Positions 18,139-27,304 of a DNA stretch of 64,000 nt are shown in pieces (the first letter of the stretch is position 1; every line of letters begins with the position of its first letter). This DNA comes from CAWFKW01 sp963816535 (lineage in GTDB: Bacteria > Bacteroidota > Ignavibacteria > Tepidaquicellales > OLB5): contig CAWFKW010000003.1 of the NCBI GenBank assembly GCA_963816535.1, positions 1,116,001-1,180,000 of the forward strand, read 5' to 3'. The notes under the pieces are model-generated. The model had not been told where the DNA came from. It was given only the letters and a program-made list of their open reading frames with translations, and did no database searches. Position numbers and translations under genes: made by a program.

Positions 18139-19947
18139 GTGAGCCTCAGCGGATTTAATGAACATATCTATAAAATGCTTGAAGAAGCCAACGAACTTAA
18201 GTTCAGCGAGCCTCAGAGAAGCCTTGAAAGGTCATATAACGCCTACGTAAGCTCTTTAAAGAGCGCGGATAAGAAAGCGGAGGCATATTCGTTATACCTT
18301 ATGGGCGTTTGCAACGAGCTGCTTTCAAATTACCCTGAAGCAATGAAATATCTTTCCGAGAGCATTAAGATCTCCGCATCCATTGGCGATAAAAAGAAAC
18401 TTGCGGACGGGCTGAACACTATCGGCATAATGCACGATAACCTTGGAAACTACTCCAACGCGCTTAAAACATATTTCAAATGTCTTAAGATATACGATGA
18501 GATGGGCCAGCTGCAGAATAAGGCAATAGTGCTTTCTAACATCGGGTTGGTTTATACAAATATTAACGATTACGTAAACGCTCTCAAGTTCTACTCCGGC
18601 GCAAACGAAATTGCCGTTAAGCTTAATGATAAAGAATCGCTACTAGTCACTCACATTAATATCGGGCTCACTTACCGCCTTCTTAAAGATTACACAAATG
18701 CGCAGGAACAGCTCATGAAAGCGCTTAAGATAGCAAGAGAAAAGAAAGATAAGCTAAGGGAGTCTTTGGCTCTAATGGAGCTGGGCGATGTTCAGGCATC
18801 TCTGAACAGGAACGAAGCCGCTTATGAATACTACGAATCGAGCCTTGACCTGAAATACGAGCTTAACGACAGGAAAGGGATCGCGAACATTCTCGGAGTA
18901 CTAGGAAGGCTGCAGCTTGGCGAAAATAAAACTGAAGAAGCCAAAAGGAATCTTCAGTCCTCGCTTGCCATTGCCGAGGAGCTGGGATTTAAGAAATCTT
19001 CATACGAAATCCACAGGCTGCTTTCTGAAATCTATGAGAAAGAAAAAAATCACGAGCTCGCCTTTAAGCATTATAAATCGGCGCATTCAAAAGAGCTGGA
19101 GTACCTGCATGAGGAGTCAGACTTAAAAGCGAAAAACCTCGCCATCCAGCACGAGGTGGAAGCCGCGCAGAAAGAAGCGGAAATTCAACGGCTGCGGAAT
19201 GTGGAGCTTGCCAAAGCCATGGAAGACGTAAAGAAGCTGAATGAAAGCCTTAAAATATTAAACGATGAGAAGAATGAATTTATGGCTATTGCCGTTCACG
19301 ATCTGAAGAACCCTCTCCAGAATATCCTTTCGACTGCGCGCGTGCTTAAAAATACAAGGGAACCCGATACAAAAACTATAACCGATTTTACGTCGAACAT
19401 CATATTTCAAACCGACAGGATGTTCAACCTCATAAAAAAACTTCTTGATAACAACGCTATTGAGCAGGGGAACATCAAGATAAAGAAAACTACTTTCAAA
19501 GTAAGCGCTTTGTGCGGCGCAGTAATAGACCAGATGCGCGAAAATGCCGCCAAGAAAAATATCTATTTATATTTTGATGATAACAGTTCCGGCGCCGTTG
19601 TGCACACCGATCATGATATTCTGTTCCAGATAATGGAAAATCTTGTTTCAAACGCTTTGAAGTTTTCTCCGCATTTCAAAAATATATACGTGACCAGCTC
19701 TTCGGAAGAGAATAGGATCGTTCTTGAAGTAATAGACGAAGGGCCCGGTTTTTCCGAAGCCGACAGGGAAAAAGTTTTCTCTAAGTTTGCAAGGCTTAGC
19801 GCCAAACCAACGGGCGAAGAACACTCTACCGGGCTGGGGCTCTCTATTGTCAGAAAGCTTACTGAACTTATCAGCGGCTCGATACATTTTGAGAATAACA
19901 ATACTGTTGGAGCAAAATTCACTCTCAAAATCCCTCAAATGGGCTGA
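18139..19947 (+). CDS. Cytoplasmic TPR-histidine kinase (copy 1)
   Basis: 602 aa, GTG start (an ATG two bases earlier is followed directly by a stop). No membrane segment. Residues about 1-330 are tetratricopeptide repeats (for example AEAYSLYLMGVCNELLSNYPEA, LNTIGIMHDNLGNYSNALKTY). A coiled coil (about 335-375) leads into a HisKA dimerisation helix with the phospho-acceptor His387 in FMAIAVHDLKNPLQNI. The HATPase_c domain has N-box QIMENLVSNALKFSP (about 497-511), D-box DEGPGFSEAD and G-box TGLGLSI. No receiver domain and no response regulator nearby, so its partner is unknown. Paralog of the next gene. Confidence 0.93.
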   Translation: MSLSGFNEHIYKMLEEANELKFSEPQRSLERSYNAYVSSLKSADKKAEAYSLYLMGVCNELLSNYPEAMKYLSESIKISASIGDKKKLADGLNTIGIMHDNLGNYSNALKTYFKCLKIYDEMGQLQNKAIVLSNIGLVYTNINDYVNALKFYSGANEIAVKLNDKESLLVTHINIGLTYRLLKDYTNAQEQLMKALKIAREKKDKLRESLALMELGDVQASLNRNEAAYEYYESSLDLKYELNDRKGIANILGVLGRLQLGENKTEEAKRNLQSSLAIAEELGFKKSSYEIHRLLSEIYEKEKNHELAFKHYKSAHSKELEYLHEESDLKAKNLAIQHEVEAAQKEAEIQRLRNVELAKAMEDVKKLNESLKILNDEKNEFMAIAVHDLKNPLQNILSTARVLKNTREPDTKTITDFTSNIIFQTDRMFNLIKKLLDNNAIEQGNIKIKKTTFKVSALCGAVIDQMRENAAKKNIYLYFDDNSSGAVVHTDHDILFQIMENLVSNALKFSPHFKNIYVTSSSEENRIVLEVIDEGPGFSEADREKVFSKFARLSAKPTGEEHSTGLGLSIVRKLTELISGSIHFENNNTVGAKFTLKIPQMG

Positions 19948-20119
19948 TACCCGCCACAGGCCCCCTTTTTTAATCACGATTTCACGTTATTACATCTTAA
20001 AAAGAGATTGCATAATATTGACGAAGCTTATAAGGGAGAGCCTTCTTAAAGCTCTGTAAAATATAAATTATAAAAGCCTTGAAGGTATTCAGAACCTTTT
20101 ATTAAGCGTCAATTTTGAT

Positions 20120-21892
20120 ATGGAAAGTACTTTGACACTGTTGGAAGCCGGAATTAAGATCAGGCAAGAAAACCCTGCTGAAGCCCTCATCATTTTTAAC
20201 AAAGCATACAGCCAGGCTAAGAAATCTTGCGATGAAAAGTACATCGCCGAGTCACTGTTCAATATGGGCATTGCTTATCTCAATCTTGCAAATTATGCTG
20301 AATCGCTGAAATATTTTTCGATGGCTCTTGAATGCAGCCACACGCAGGATAACCCTCGGTTGAAGGCGGAAGTTTTCAGAGGGTTCGCAACGCAGTATTT
20401 AAGAAGCTACAACTACAAAGATGCCTTTCGGTTCCTTTATAGATCTGAGCAGCTGAGCATTGAATCAAACCATCTTGAAAATCTCCATTCCGTTTATACT
20501 AGCTTCAGCTCGCTTTACAGCAAACTCAAGTTCTTCGATAAAGCTCTGGAGTATTCACTGGAATCAATGCTCCTTGCCGAGAAGCTCGGCGACCCCGATC
20601 TAATCCAATATTCAAAAATGTCCGTTGGAGCATGCTACTACAAAACGGGACAGTATGACAGGGCCGTAAAATTTCTGAACGAGGCTTTGACAGGCGGACA
20701 TGAGTTTGCCGTAGCAAACGCGCTTCATTTCCTGGCTATTATCAAGTACGACAATAACCAGCTTAAGATGGCTCTTAACTATTCGATAAGACAGGTTGAG
20801 ATCAGCAAGAAATTCAATTTTTACGAATACGAGGGCCTGGGGCTTGGAATGCTCGGCGATATTATGTTATCTGAGGGAAAATCTGAAGAAGCGCTTGATT
20901 ATTACCGGGAAGGGATTGAAATACTGGAAGAAGTTGGCGAGAAGCATGTATATTTTTCTCTGCTCAGGAAACTTGCGGAAGGTTATGAGAAAACGGGTAA
21001 TTCTCAGCTCGCGCTGAAACTCTACAAAAAAATCGATGAAGAACATGTTGAGCACCTGGAAAACCAATTAATGCTCCAGACAGAGCAGATAGATATCCAC
21101 AGCGAAATTGAGAAGATCAAATCGGAAGCAGAAACGGAACGTCTGAACAATTTAACGCTTCACGAAGCCCTCGAAAAAGTTAAGAAGCTGAATCAAAAGC
21201 TCCATGACGCTAACAGGGAGAAAAACGATTTTATGTCGCTTGTGATTCACGATCTCAAGAATCCGCTCCAGAATATCCGCTCTACAATAAGGGTACTCGG
21301 CTCAATTACCGACACAAAAACGTCAAATGAATACGCGCAAAATGTACTGGCACAAACCGACAGGATGTTTAACCTGATATCAAGACTTCTTGATTACAGG
21401 GCTATCGATGACGGCAGGTTAAAAATAAAACAATCCAGGTTTAAGACGGGAGATATTTTCAAAGAGATAATGTGCAACTTAAATCCGCGCGCTCTTGAAA
21501 AGAACCTAAAGATGACTTTCCACAACGAATGCGGGGATAAAGAGCTTGAAACAGATTATATAATATTGTACCAGATTATGGAGAACCTGGTATCAAACGC
21601 CATTAAGTTCTCTCCAGTGAATAAGAATATAGCGCTGAAATCCTACATCACAGCCAGCGGCATAACCTTCGAAGTGGCGGACGAGGGGCCGGGGTTTACA
21701 AAGAGCGATATGAAAAAAGTATTCTCCAGCTTTGCGCGCCTTAGCGCACAGCCCACTGCTAACGAGAATTCTACAGGGCTTGGGCTGTCTATTACAAAAA
21801 AACTGAGCGAGCTTATCGGCGGGAAGATAGAACTTGAAAGCCGCGAAGGCAAGGGAGCGAAATTCTACTTTGCTCTAAAGACCGCCGCCTAG
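20120..21892 (+). CDS. Cytoplasmic TPR-histidine kinase (copy 2)
   Basis: 590 aa, same architecture as the upstream kinase: TPR array about 1-325 (SLFNMGIAYLNLANYAESLKYF and so on), coiled coil, HisKA with His377 in FMSLVIHDLKNPLQNI, then HATPase_c with QIMENLVSNAIKFSP, DEGPGFTKSD and STGLGLSI. The two kinases are clearly a tandem duplication (gap 172 nt) but have diverged strongly in the sensor half. No transmembrane helix, so the signal is cytosolic. Its last 18 nt overlap the end of the convergent helical-protein gene. No response regulator within the window. Confidence 0.93.
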   Translation: MESTLTLLEAGIKIRQENPAEALIIFNKAYSQAKKSCDEKYIAESLFNMGIAYLNLANYAESLKYFSMALECSHTQDNPRLKAEVFRGFATQYLRSYNYKDAFRFLYRSEQLSIESNHLENLHSVYTSFSSLYSKLKFFDKALEYSLESMLLAEKLGDPDLIQYSKMSVGACYYKTGQYDRAVKFLNEALTGGHEFAVANALHFLAIIKYDNNQLKMALNYSIRQVEISKKFNFYEYEGLGLGMLGDIMLSEGKSEEALDYYREGIEILEEVGEKHVYFSLLRKLAEGYEKTGNSQLALKLYKKIDEEHVEHLENQLMLQTEQIDIHSEIEKIKSEAETERLNNLTLHEALEKVKKLNQKLHDANREKNDFMSLVIHDLKNPLQNIRSTIRVLGSITDTKTSNEYAQNVLAQTDRMFNLISRLLDYRAIDDGRLKIKQSRFKTGDIFKEIMCNLNPRALEKNLKMTFHNECGDKELETDYIILYQIMENLVSNAIKFSPVNKNIALKSYITASGITFEVADEGPGFTKSDMKKVFSSFARLSAQPTANENSTGLGLSITKKLSELIGGKIELESREGKGAKFYFALKTAA

Positions 21893-23360
21893 CCGGTCCA
21901 ATTCCTCAGCTTTTTCAAGCAGCCAGTTCTTATTAATTATATCTTTAGTGTCGGCGATATCTTTCTTTAATCCCCCCGCTTCCATTAAGCTGGTCCGGCC
22001 CGTGCCGTTCGATCTTTTTATCAGCAGCCTGCTGAATTTTACGAAATTCATGAACTGCCTTTTATAGATCTCAGATACAATCTTGTTTTTTGAAAGAAAA
22101 TGCGAGAAAGAATCTGCAAGCGATAGAGCCTGTTCGTATAACCCAAGCTCATATAACAGCTTCATAGTAAGGGTCTTCGCCTCGAACTTAAAGACGAAAA
22201 AGCTGTAATTGACTTTTGAAATTTGTTCCAGCGCCGCGGAATAACGTTTTCTTTCATAATTCAAAATAGCCCCGGTATAATTGAACATGTCGGCTCTCTG
22301 TTCAGGAATAAGATATTCATTATAATCTTTGATGAATAACTCAGCCCATTCGTACTTTTTAAGAACGACCGCCGTATAAAAGATATTCCTGAAAATATTT
22401 GCCTGCATAAAATTCCGACTGTTATCGGAGAATATTTTATGGTCAAGCATCATCTCATACACTTCCATGAGGCTGGAGTAATCAATCCCGACTCCGTATC
22501 TCATTAATGTAATGCAGCAGCTTTCAAGTATAAGGAACAGGTTATACCGCGCCTCACGCCTGAACCTGGGAAGATTAGCGGCAATTGCTTCTTTAAGAGC
22601 TTTATAATGTTTGATCTCAGCCCCGGGCCCGGCGCATTTATTCATGTAATAATAAATTTCCAGAATGTAATAATAATCGTAGCGCCGTTCCCTTAGGTAT
22701 GACATTACTTTTTCAAGATCGGTGTTCTTCAGTATCAGATCGGCTAGGTTAAAATCATATTTCTCATTAAGCACTTCTTCATGCTCTGTTAGTTCCTGGG
22801 CTATGTTCAATATATTCATTAAAAAGAAATTAACCAGGTATTCTCCCGTTTTCAGCAGGTGCACGCCGGATTCATCCTGCCTGTCGCTAGAGATGAGATA
22901 GTTTACCTTAGCAGTCTCAAATTCATAACGGTTCAGAAAATAAACTTCATCTATGCTCCCGTCCTTATTCAACAGCGCATCAGCTTCCTTTAAATGCTTA
23001 TTAAAAAGAGCGTCTGCCTTTCGCTCCCTAAGTTCTTCCATAAGAAATTTCTTTTCAGCTATAGGATCCTTCCGGAATCCCCGGTATGAAAGAAATTCCT
23101 CCGCCAGCGAAAGCAGGTCTGATGAGAGAATTCTCATCACGGTGTCGTTGTACTTTTTACCGGGATATATCCTGTGGAATAATTCTTCTTTCTCTAGTAA
23201 CCGGGAATTAAAATCGGGCGGGAAACTTTCTTATCAGCTCGAATATCTTAATTACATTTTTATTGGTGTTATGAAACGGCGAATGTAAAAAGTCCCTGAA
23301 CTGTCTGAGCTCTTCCTTAGAGAAAGTCTTGATTATATCTATGAATTTACTTTTTTGCAT
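21875..23360 (-). pseudogene. Large helical protein, paralog family A (copy 2), frameshifted
   Basis: From the ATG at 23360 the minus strand codes MQKSKFIDIIKTFSKEELRQ and on through FRDFLHSPFHNTNKNVIKIF to LIRKFP, then runs into a stop. One frame over, the homology continues at once with DFNSRLLEKEELFHRIYPGK and all the rest to 21875. The break is in GGGCGGG (23216-23222): removing one base restores FPPDF, matching YAPEF and FYPDF of the two paralogs. Restored length about 494 aa. It could be a real frameshift, a programmed shift or an assembly error in a G/C run. Without repair the remaining frame (start near 23140) lacks about 75 residues. Confidence 0.8.
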
Positions 23361-23378
23361 AAGTATAATATCCGGCCG

Positions 23379-24833
23379 TTAGTGAAACTCATTTATTTTT
23401 TGGATAAGCCAGTCTTTATGTACAATATTGACAGTCTTTCTGACATAGTGCTCTATATATGTTAGATCCGGTTTCTTCATGCCGGTTTTAAATTTAATTA
23501 AGTCCCCCGTATATTTAAGAAAATTCAGGTTGCGTTCCCTGAAATGCCCAGAAAGCGACCTGTTTTTAGATAAGAAATGCTTATAAGAATCCATCAAAGA
23601 AAACGCAGGTTCATAATATCCAAGTTCATAATATATCTTCAGCGCCCAGCTCTTCACATCCATCTTCAAAGCAAGCGATTCATGTTTCACTTTTGACAGG
23701 TCTCCCAGCGATTTCTGAAAATCTCCTCTGACAAATCCAAGCAGCGCCCGGCTGTAATAATGCATATTGTCTCTGAACTCAGGCTGCAGCTTTTCCAGAT
23801 ATTTATCCGCAAAATTCCCGGCCCATTCAGCCTTTTTCAAATTGATCGCGGCAATGAAAATATTCTTGAACCTCTGCACAGACATCGCTTCGGTGCCTGT
23901 TTTTACATATGCCTTTGAAGTCAGCATTAATTCATAAACATGGAAAATTTCATCTCTGTATTTTTCAACGTTATACTTCATCCTGTTCAAACAGCAGCTT
24001 TCCATATCGTTCAATATACTGTTTGTTTCGTAATGGCTCAGGTTCGGAAAATATGATTCGACCGAGTCTTTAAAATTATCATAATACGATTCGTTTTCTT
24101 CAACCATTAACGCTCTTAGCAGGTTATAGTAGATGCTTATAATAGGATAATGTTTGGGGCGGCCCAGTTTGATCTTTTCCATCAACGCTTCAAAATCAAA
24201 ACTGTTCAGAAATTCATATACCAGGTTAAACTCAAATTTCGCGTTGAACGTCCGTTCGTTAATTATAATATCGTGAACATGCCTGGTTAATTCGATCAGC
24301 ATGAAATAGATCAGGTTTTCCGCTCTCTCTAAAATGTTCCCGCTTATTAAATGCTGTTTCTCTTTTCTCAGGAAATAATCCACGTTTACAATTTCCAGTT
24401 CAAAATTCGCGAAATATCTTGTTCTTGCATCTTCAACCTGCCTGATCTGGCCCTCAATATTCTTAAAATTTCTTTGATACAGACTGTCAAGACCCCTGTC
24501 TCTCAGCTCCTGGAGAAGTATAAGAGACATGCCATACTTATCCTTTGCCGACCTCTTCAGCGTTAAAAACTCTTCTCCAAGCGAAAGCATGTCGGATGAA
24601 AGGATTCTCATTACTGTATCGTTATAATTTTTCCCGGGATAAAGCTTTTTGAACAGGTTTTCCTTTTCAAGCGAAGCTGAATCAAATTCTGGGGCGTATT
24701 TCCGGACTATATCAAACAGCTTGACTACGTTTTGATTTGCATTATGGAACGGCGAACGCAGGAAATCTCTGAACTGTTTTAGTTCTCCCTTCGAAAAAGT
24801 TTTAATAATATCTATGAATTTACTTTTAAGCAT
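23379..24833 (-). CDS. Large helical protein, paralog family A (copy 3)
   Basis: 484 aa. N-terminus MLKSKFIDIIKTFSKGELKQ then FRDFLRSPFHNANQN, nearly identical in pattern to copy 2 (21875-23360), followed by LFKKLYPGKNYNDTVMRILSSDMLSLGEEFL. All-helical, no signal peptide or membrane segment. The C-terminus ends HKDWLIQKINEFH like the other copies. It lies 18 nt upstream of copy 2 on the same strand, so both are probably one transcript facing the two TPR-kinases. Function unknown; the repeated placement beside TPR-kinases suggests, without proof, a role in the same signalling process. Confidence 0.8.
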   Translation of the reverse strand: MLKSKFIDIIKTFSKGELKQFRDFLRSPFHNANQNVVKLFDIVRKYAPEFDSASLEKENLFKKLYPGKNYNDTVMRILSSDMLSLGEEFLTLKRSAKDKYGMSLILLQELRDRGLDSLYQRNFKNIEGQIRQVEDARTRYFANFELEIVNVDYFLRKEKQHLISGNILERAENLIYFMLIELTRHVHDIIINERTFNAKFEFNLVYEFLNSFDFEALMEKIKLGRPKHYPIISIYYNLLRALMVEENESYYDNFKDSVESYFPNLSHYETNSILNDMESCCLNRMKYNVEKYRDEIFHVYELMLTSKAYVKTGTEAMSVQRFKNIFIAAINLKKAEWAGNFADKYLEKLQPEFRDNMHYYSRALLGFVRGDFQKSLGDLSKVKHESLALKMDVKSWALKIYYELGYYEPAFSLMDSYKHFLSKNRSLSGHFRERNLNFLKYTGDLIKFKTGMKKPDLTYIEHYVRKTVNIVHKDWLIQKINEFH

Positions 24834-25125
24834 AATTTCAAAAGTCAGAGCGTAAAGTTATAACAAATTTGGCAATTAAAAAGACCAAAAACCCTTAAAA
24901 ACATTGCTTTTTTTGATAAAATTTGCGAAACTGCCATATTTGAATCCGCAAAATAATATTACATTTCTGTTAAATATTCTTCACTCTGCGCCAATATAAC
25001 ATTGAGCATATATTTTGTTAACGGAAATTGCATTAAATGCGGATACACCCGCGTTTTTTAATTAAAAGTTACTTCCGGTCAGGACTTCTGAGCTAATTAT
25101 TCTATTACTTCTTTCTAAAAATTTC
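24834..25125. other. AT-rich divergent intergenic region, no gene seen
   Basis: This space separates two divergent transcripts: the helical-protein pair (minus) and the small-protein operon (plus). It is AT rich, without strong palindromes or a credible reading frame. It should contain the promoter for the minus transcript. Confidence 0.5.
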
Positions 25126-25157
25126 TTTGCCCTCGCTGATTGTTTGCAATATCTTTG
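25126..25157 (+). promoter_or_regulatory. Bacteroidota-type promoter of the small-protein operon
   Basis: TTTG at 25126-25129, a 20-nt gap, then TATCTTTG at 25150-25157, matching the -33 TTTG and -7 TAnnTTTG elements used by Bacteroidota sigma factors. The start of translation follows 31 nt later. Spacing and both boxes fit; whether this lineage's sigma factor prefers them is an inference. Confidence 0.6.
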
Positions 25158-25188
25158 CAGACAATTTAAAAACAAAAGGATAATGATT

Positions 25189-25545
25189 ATGGCGTCATTA
25201 GAAGTAAAAAACATGAGCGTGCCCGATGAAACAAGGTCGCTCCCGAAAACAAAAGGCGAGATTGTAAAAATAGGCGACCATACAATTATGCGCGCTGTAT
25301 TCGAACCCGGCTGGAAATGGTCCGAATGCGTAAAACCTGCTGTTGGCACGCCAAGCTGCCAGGTTTATCACGTTATTTATGTCATCTCGGGTAAAATGAC
25401 GGTCAGGATGAACGACGGCTCTGAAAAATCTTTCGGCCCCGGCGATGCGGCTGTTATCCCTCCGGGGCATGACTCGTGGGTAGTGGGGAACGAACCATGC
25501 GTATCCATCGATTTCACCGGCGGCGCAACTTACGGCAAAAAATAA
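25189..25545 (+). CDS. Cupin-domain protein
   Basis: 118 aa starting at the ATG at 25189, 8 nt behind an AAAGGA ribosome site; a nearer ATG at 25183 would leave only 2 nt and longer readings have no site. A single cupin barrel: GWKWSECVKP, YHVIYVISGKMTVRMNDG (motif 1 region), FGPGDAAVIPPGHDSWVVGNEPC (motif 2). His and Glu metal ligands are only partly kept (H in YHVIYV, H in GHDSW), so metal binding is uncertain. First gene of the operon running to 28684. Confidence 0.85.
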   Translation: MASLEVKNMSVPDETRSLPKTKGEIVKIGDHTIMRAVFEPGWKWSECVKPAVGTPSCQVYHVIYVISGKMTVRMNDGSEKSFGPGDAAVIPPGHDSWVVGNEPCVSIDFTGGATYGKK

Positions 25546-25585
25546 ATTCTAAGTTACCGTTATCGAGAACTAACGCAAAAACCAA

Positions 25586-25834
25586 ATGGCAAGATCTAAA
25601 AGAAAACTTATAGATTGCAGAGATTTTCCGAATGAAATAGGATGCACGCTCTTAATATCAGGCGGCCCGAAAGAGGTATTGAACGCGGCTGTCAGGCATG
25701 CAGTCGAAGAACACGGGCACCAGGATACTGACGAACTCCGCAAGCAAATCAGGGCTTTAATGAGAGACGAACCAAGAATGTTTCCGTATAAACGAAATCG
25801 AAATTATTCTAAAACAATTAAAAACCGGAGCTAG
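25586..25834 (+). CDS. DUF1059 family small protein
   Basis: 82 aa. LIDCRDFPNEIGCTLLISGG followed by VLNAAVRHAVEEHGH and TDELRKQIRALMRDE is the DUF1059 pattern, with two Cys and a VEEHGH helix. The biochemical role of DUF1059 is unknown; such genes are often found beside small oxidative-metabolism proteins. Second gene in the operon, 40 nt behind the cupin. Confidence 0.85.
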   Translation: MARSKRKLIDCRDFPNEIGCTLLISGGPKEVLNAAVRHAVEEHGHQDTDELRKQIRALMRDEPRMFPYKRNRNYSKTIKNRS

Positions 25835-25857
25835 ACTCCGAAAGGGGAGAAATCAGA

Positions 25858-26265
25858 ATGGCATCAAGCAGAGAACTGGCAAACAAATTTTACGAAATCC
25901 TCGATACGAAAAATTTTGGAGATCTTGAGAAAATAATTCATACAGACTATGTAAACCACACCATACCAATACCTGGCAAAGGGCCCGAATTAATGTCAGA
26001 AATCGTTAAGATGTTCGATTCGGCCTTCCCCGATCTTAAGATCACTGTGGAAGGCTCAATGGAACTGGCAAACAAAACGGCCGCATGGGGTTACTGGCAG
26101 GGATCACACATGGGGGAATTCAATGGGATTCCAAGAACCGGAAAACCCTTAAAGGTTAACTATATTGAGGTGTGGAGTGAAGAGGATGGCAAGCTCCGCG
26201 AAAACTGGGTACAAATGGACATGGTTGGAATGATGCAACAAATGGGCGTGATGCCTGCAAAATAA
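25858..26265 (+). CDS. SnoaL-like polyketide cyclase / ester cyclase family protein
   Basis: 135 aa, NTF2 fold. ELANKFYEILDTKNFGDLEKIIHTDYVNHT at the N-terminus, then KMFDSAFPDLKITVEGSM, WGYWQGSHMGEFNGIPRTGK and a C-terminal WVQMDMVGMMQQMGVMPAK. These are the standard blocks of SnoaL-like ester cyclases, which act on polyketide or other aromatic substrates or serve as binding proteins. A good ribosome site (AAAGGGGAGAA) precedes it. Substrate not predictable. Confidence 0.87.
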   Translation: MASSRELANKFYEILDTKNFGDLEKIIHTDYVNHTIPIPGKGPELMSEIVKMFDSAFPDLKITVEGSMELANKTAAWGYWQGSHMGEFNGIPRTGKPLKVNYIEVWSEEDGKLRENWVQMDMVGMMQQMGVMPAK

Positions 26266-26290
26266 ATTAAAACAAGAAAGGAGTTACAAA

Positions 26291-26593
26291 ATGATATTGG
26301 TTAGAGATATATTTCATCTTAAGTTCGGTAAAGCAAAAGACGCTAAGGAGCTTATTAAAGAGGGTAATGAGATTATCAAAAAGTACGGCTTTGAAAAGAG
26401 CAGAGTATTGACGGATCTCGTGACAAGTAATTCATATACTATCATAAAAGAGAGCGAGTGGGATAGCCTTTCAGCATGGGAAAGCAGCATGAAACAGGCT
26501 CTGGGCGCCGATGAACGTTCTAAATGGTACCAGAAGTTTATCCCTGTTGTTGAAGCCGCCAGCAGAGAGATATTCAATATTGTTGAGGGTTAA
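26291..26593 (+). CDS. NIPSNAP / dimeric ferredoxin-like barrel protein (copy 1)
   Basis: 100 aa, one alpha+beta ferredoxin-like domain: MILVRDIFHLKFGKAKDAKE, KYGFEKSRVLTDLVTSNSYT, ESEWDSLSAWESSMKQALG, WYQKFIPVVEAASREIFNIV. The LKFGKAKDA / EWxSLxAWE layout is that of NIPSNAP and related stress-responsive A/B barrel proteins. GAAAGGAG lies 8 nt ahead of the start. The next gene is a tandem duplicate. Enzymatic role unknown. Confidence 0.8.
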   Translation: MILVRDIFHLKFGKAKDAKELIKEGNEIIKKYGFEKSRVLTDLVTSNSYTIIKESEWDSLSAWESSMKQALGADERSKWYQKFIPVVEAASREIFNIVEG

Positions 26594-26679
26594 GCCTCAA
26601 TTGAAATAATCTCAAAGCGGGATTTTGAAATAGATTTCCAAAAATATTAATTTAATTAATCTAAGAAAGGAAGTACGAA

Positions 26680-26976
26680 ATGATTTTAGTAAGAGATATT
26701 TTCAACCTCAAATTCGGACAGGCCAAAGACGCTAAAAACCTGCTTCAGGAAGGAAGAGAACTTAATAAGAAGTACGGCTTTGATAAAGGCCGCGCTTTAA
26801 CTGACCTGACCGGAGATTCATACCGTCTCATTCTTGAGAGCGAATGGGAAAGCCTGGCTGCATGGGAAGGCGCCATGAAAAAAGGATTGGGAGACGCCGA
26901 CTGGCAAAATTGGTACAAGAAACTCGTCCCGCTTGTTGAAACAGCCAGCAGGGAAATAATGAACATTGTAGCTTAG
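26680..26976 (+). CDS. NIPSNAP / dimeric ferredoxin-like barrel protein (copy 2)
   Basis: 98 aa, closely related to the preceding gene across its length (MILVRDIF.LKFG.AKDAK, KYGF.K.R.LTDL, ESEW.SL.AWE, ASREI.NIV). The same type of leader (AAGAAAGGAAGTACGAAATG) precedes both, so gene and leader were duplicated together. The two may form a heterodimer. Function unknown. Confidence 0.8.
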   Translation: MILVRDIFNLKFGQAKDAKNLLQEGRELNKKYGFDKGRALTDLTGDSYRLILESEWESLAAWEGAMKKGLGDADWQNWYKKLVPLVETASREIMNIVA

Positions 26977-27010
26977 TTTAATTCTCTAACATTTTAATAA
27001 ACCAAATCTA

Positions 27011-27274
27011 ATGGAAAGATTTCTCGTTGAAACTAATCATGACCGCGAAGATTGCCTGCATGTGCTCGACCAGTTTGTAGCATACGGACACATTACAAAC
27101 TTCGAATGGGGCTGCGAAAGCGGAATCTGCACCGGCTGGGCAATTCTGGAAGCTGAAAGCGAAGAACATGCCCTGATGTCTGTTCCGTCTTTGCTCAGAA
27201 ACAAATCACGGGCTGTTAAATTGTCAAAATTTACGCCCGAACTTATTCAGCGCTTCCACGAGGAAAATAATTAA
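27011..27274 (+). CDS. Small ferredoxin-like-fold protein of unknown function
   Basis: 87 aa: MERFLVETNHDREDCLHVLD, then FEWGCESGICTGWAILEAES, then EEHALMSVPSLLRNKSRAVK. The strand-helix-strand layout with EHALMSVP resembles DUF4242 or muconolactone-isomerase-like small proteins, but I cannot place it firmly. Cys at CESGIC may be structural. Located between the NIPSNAP pair and the flavoenzyme, with short gaps on both sides. Confidence 0.7.
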   Translation: MERFLVETNHDREDCLHVLDQFVAYGHITNFEWGCESGICTGWAILEAESEEHALMSVPSLLRNKSRAVKLSKFTPELIQRFHEENN

Positions 27275-27304
27275 CATAAAAATTCTAAACCAAAGGAGAA
27301 TTAA

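Noticed and set aside
25062..25349. Minus-strand frame over the operon promoter and cupin start
   Set aside because: Overlaps a well-formed promoter and the cupin gene on the other strand; no support.
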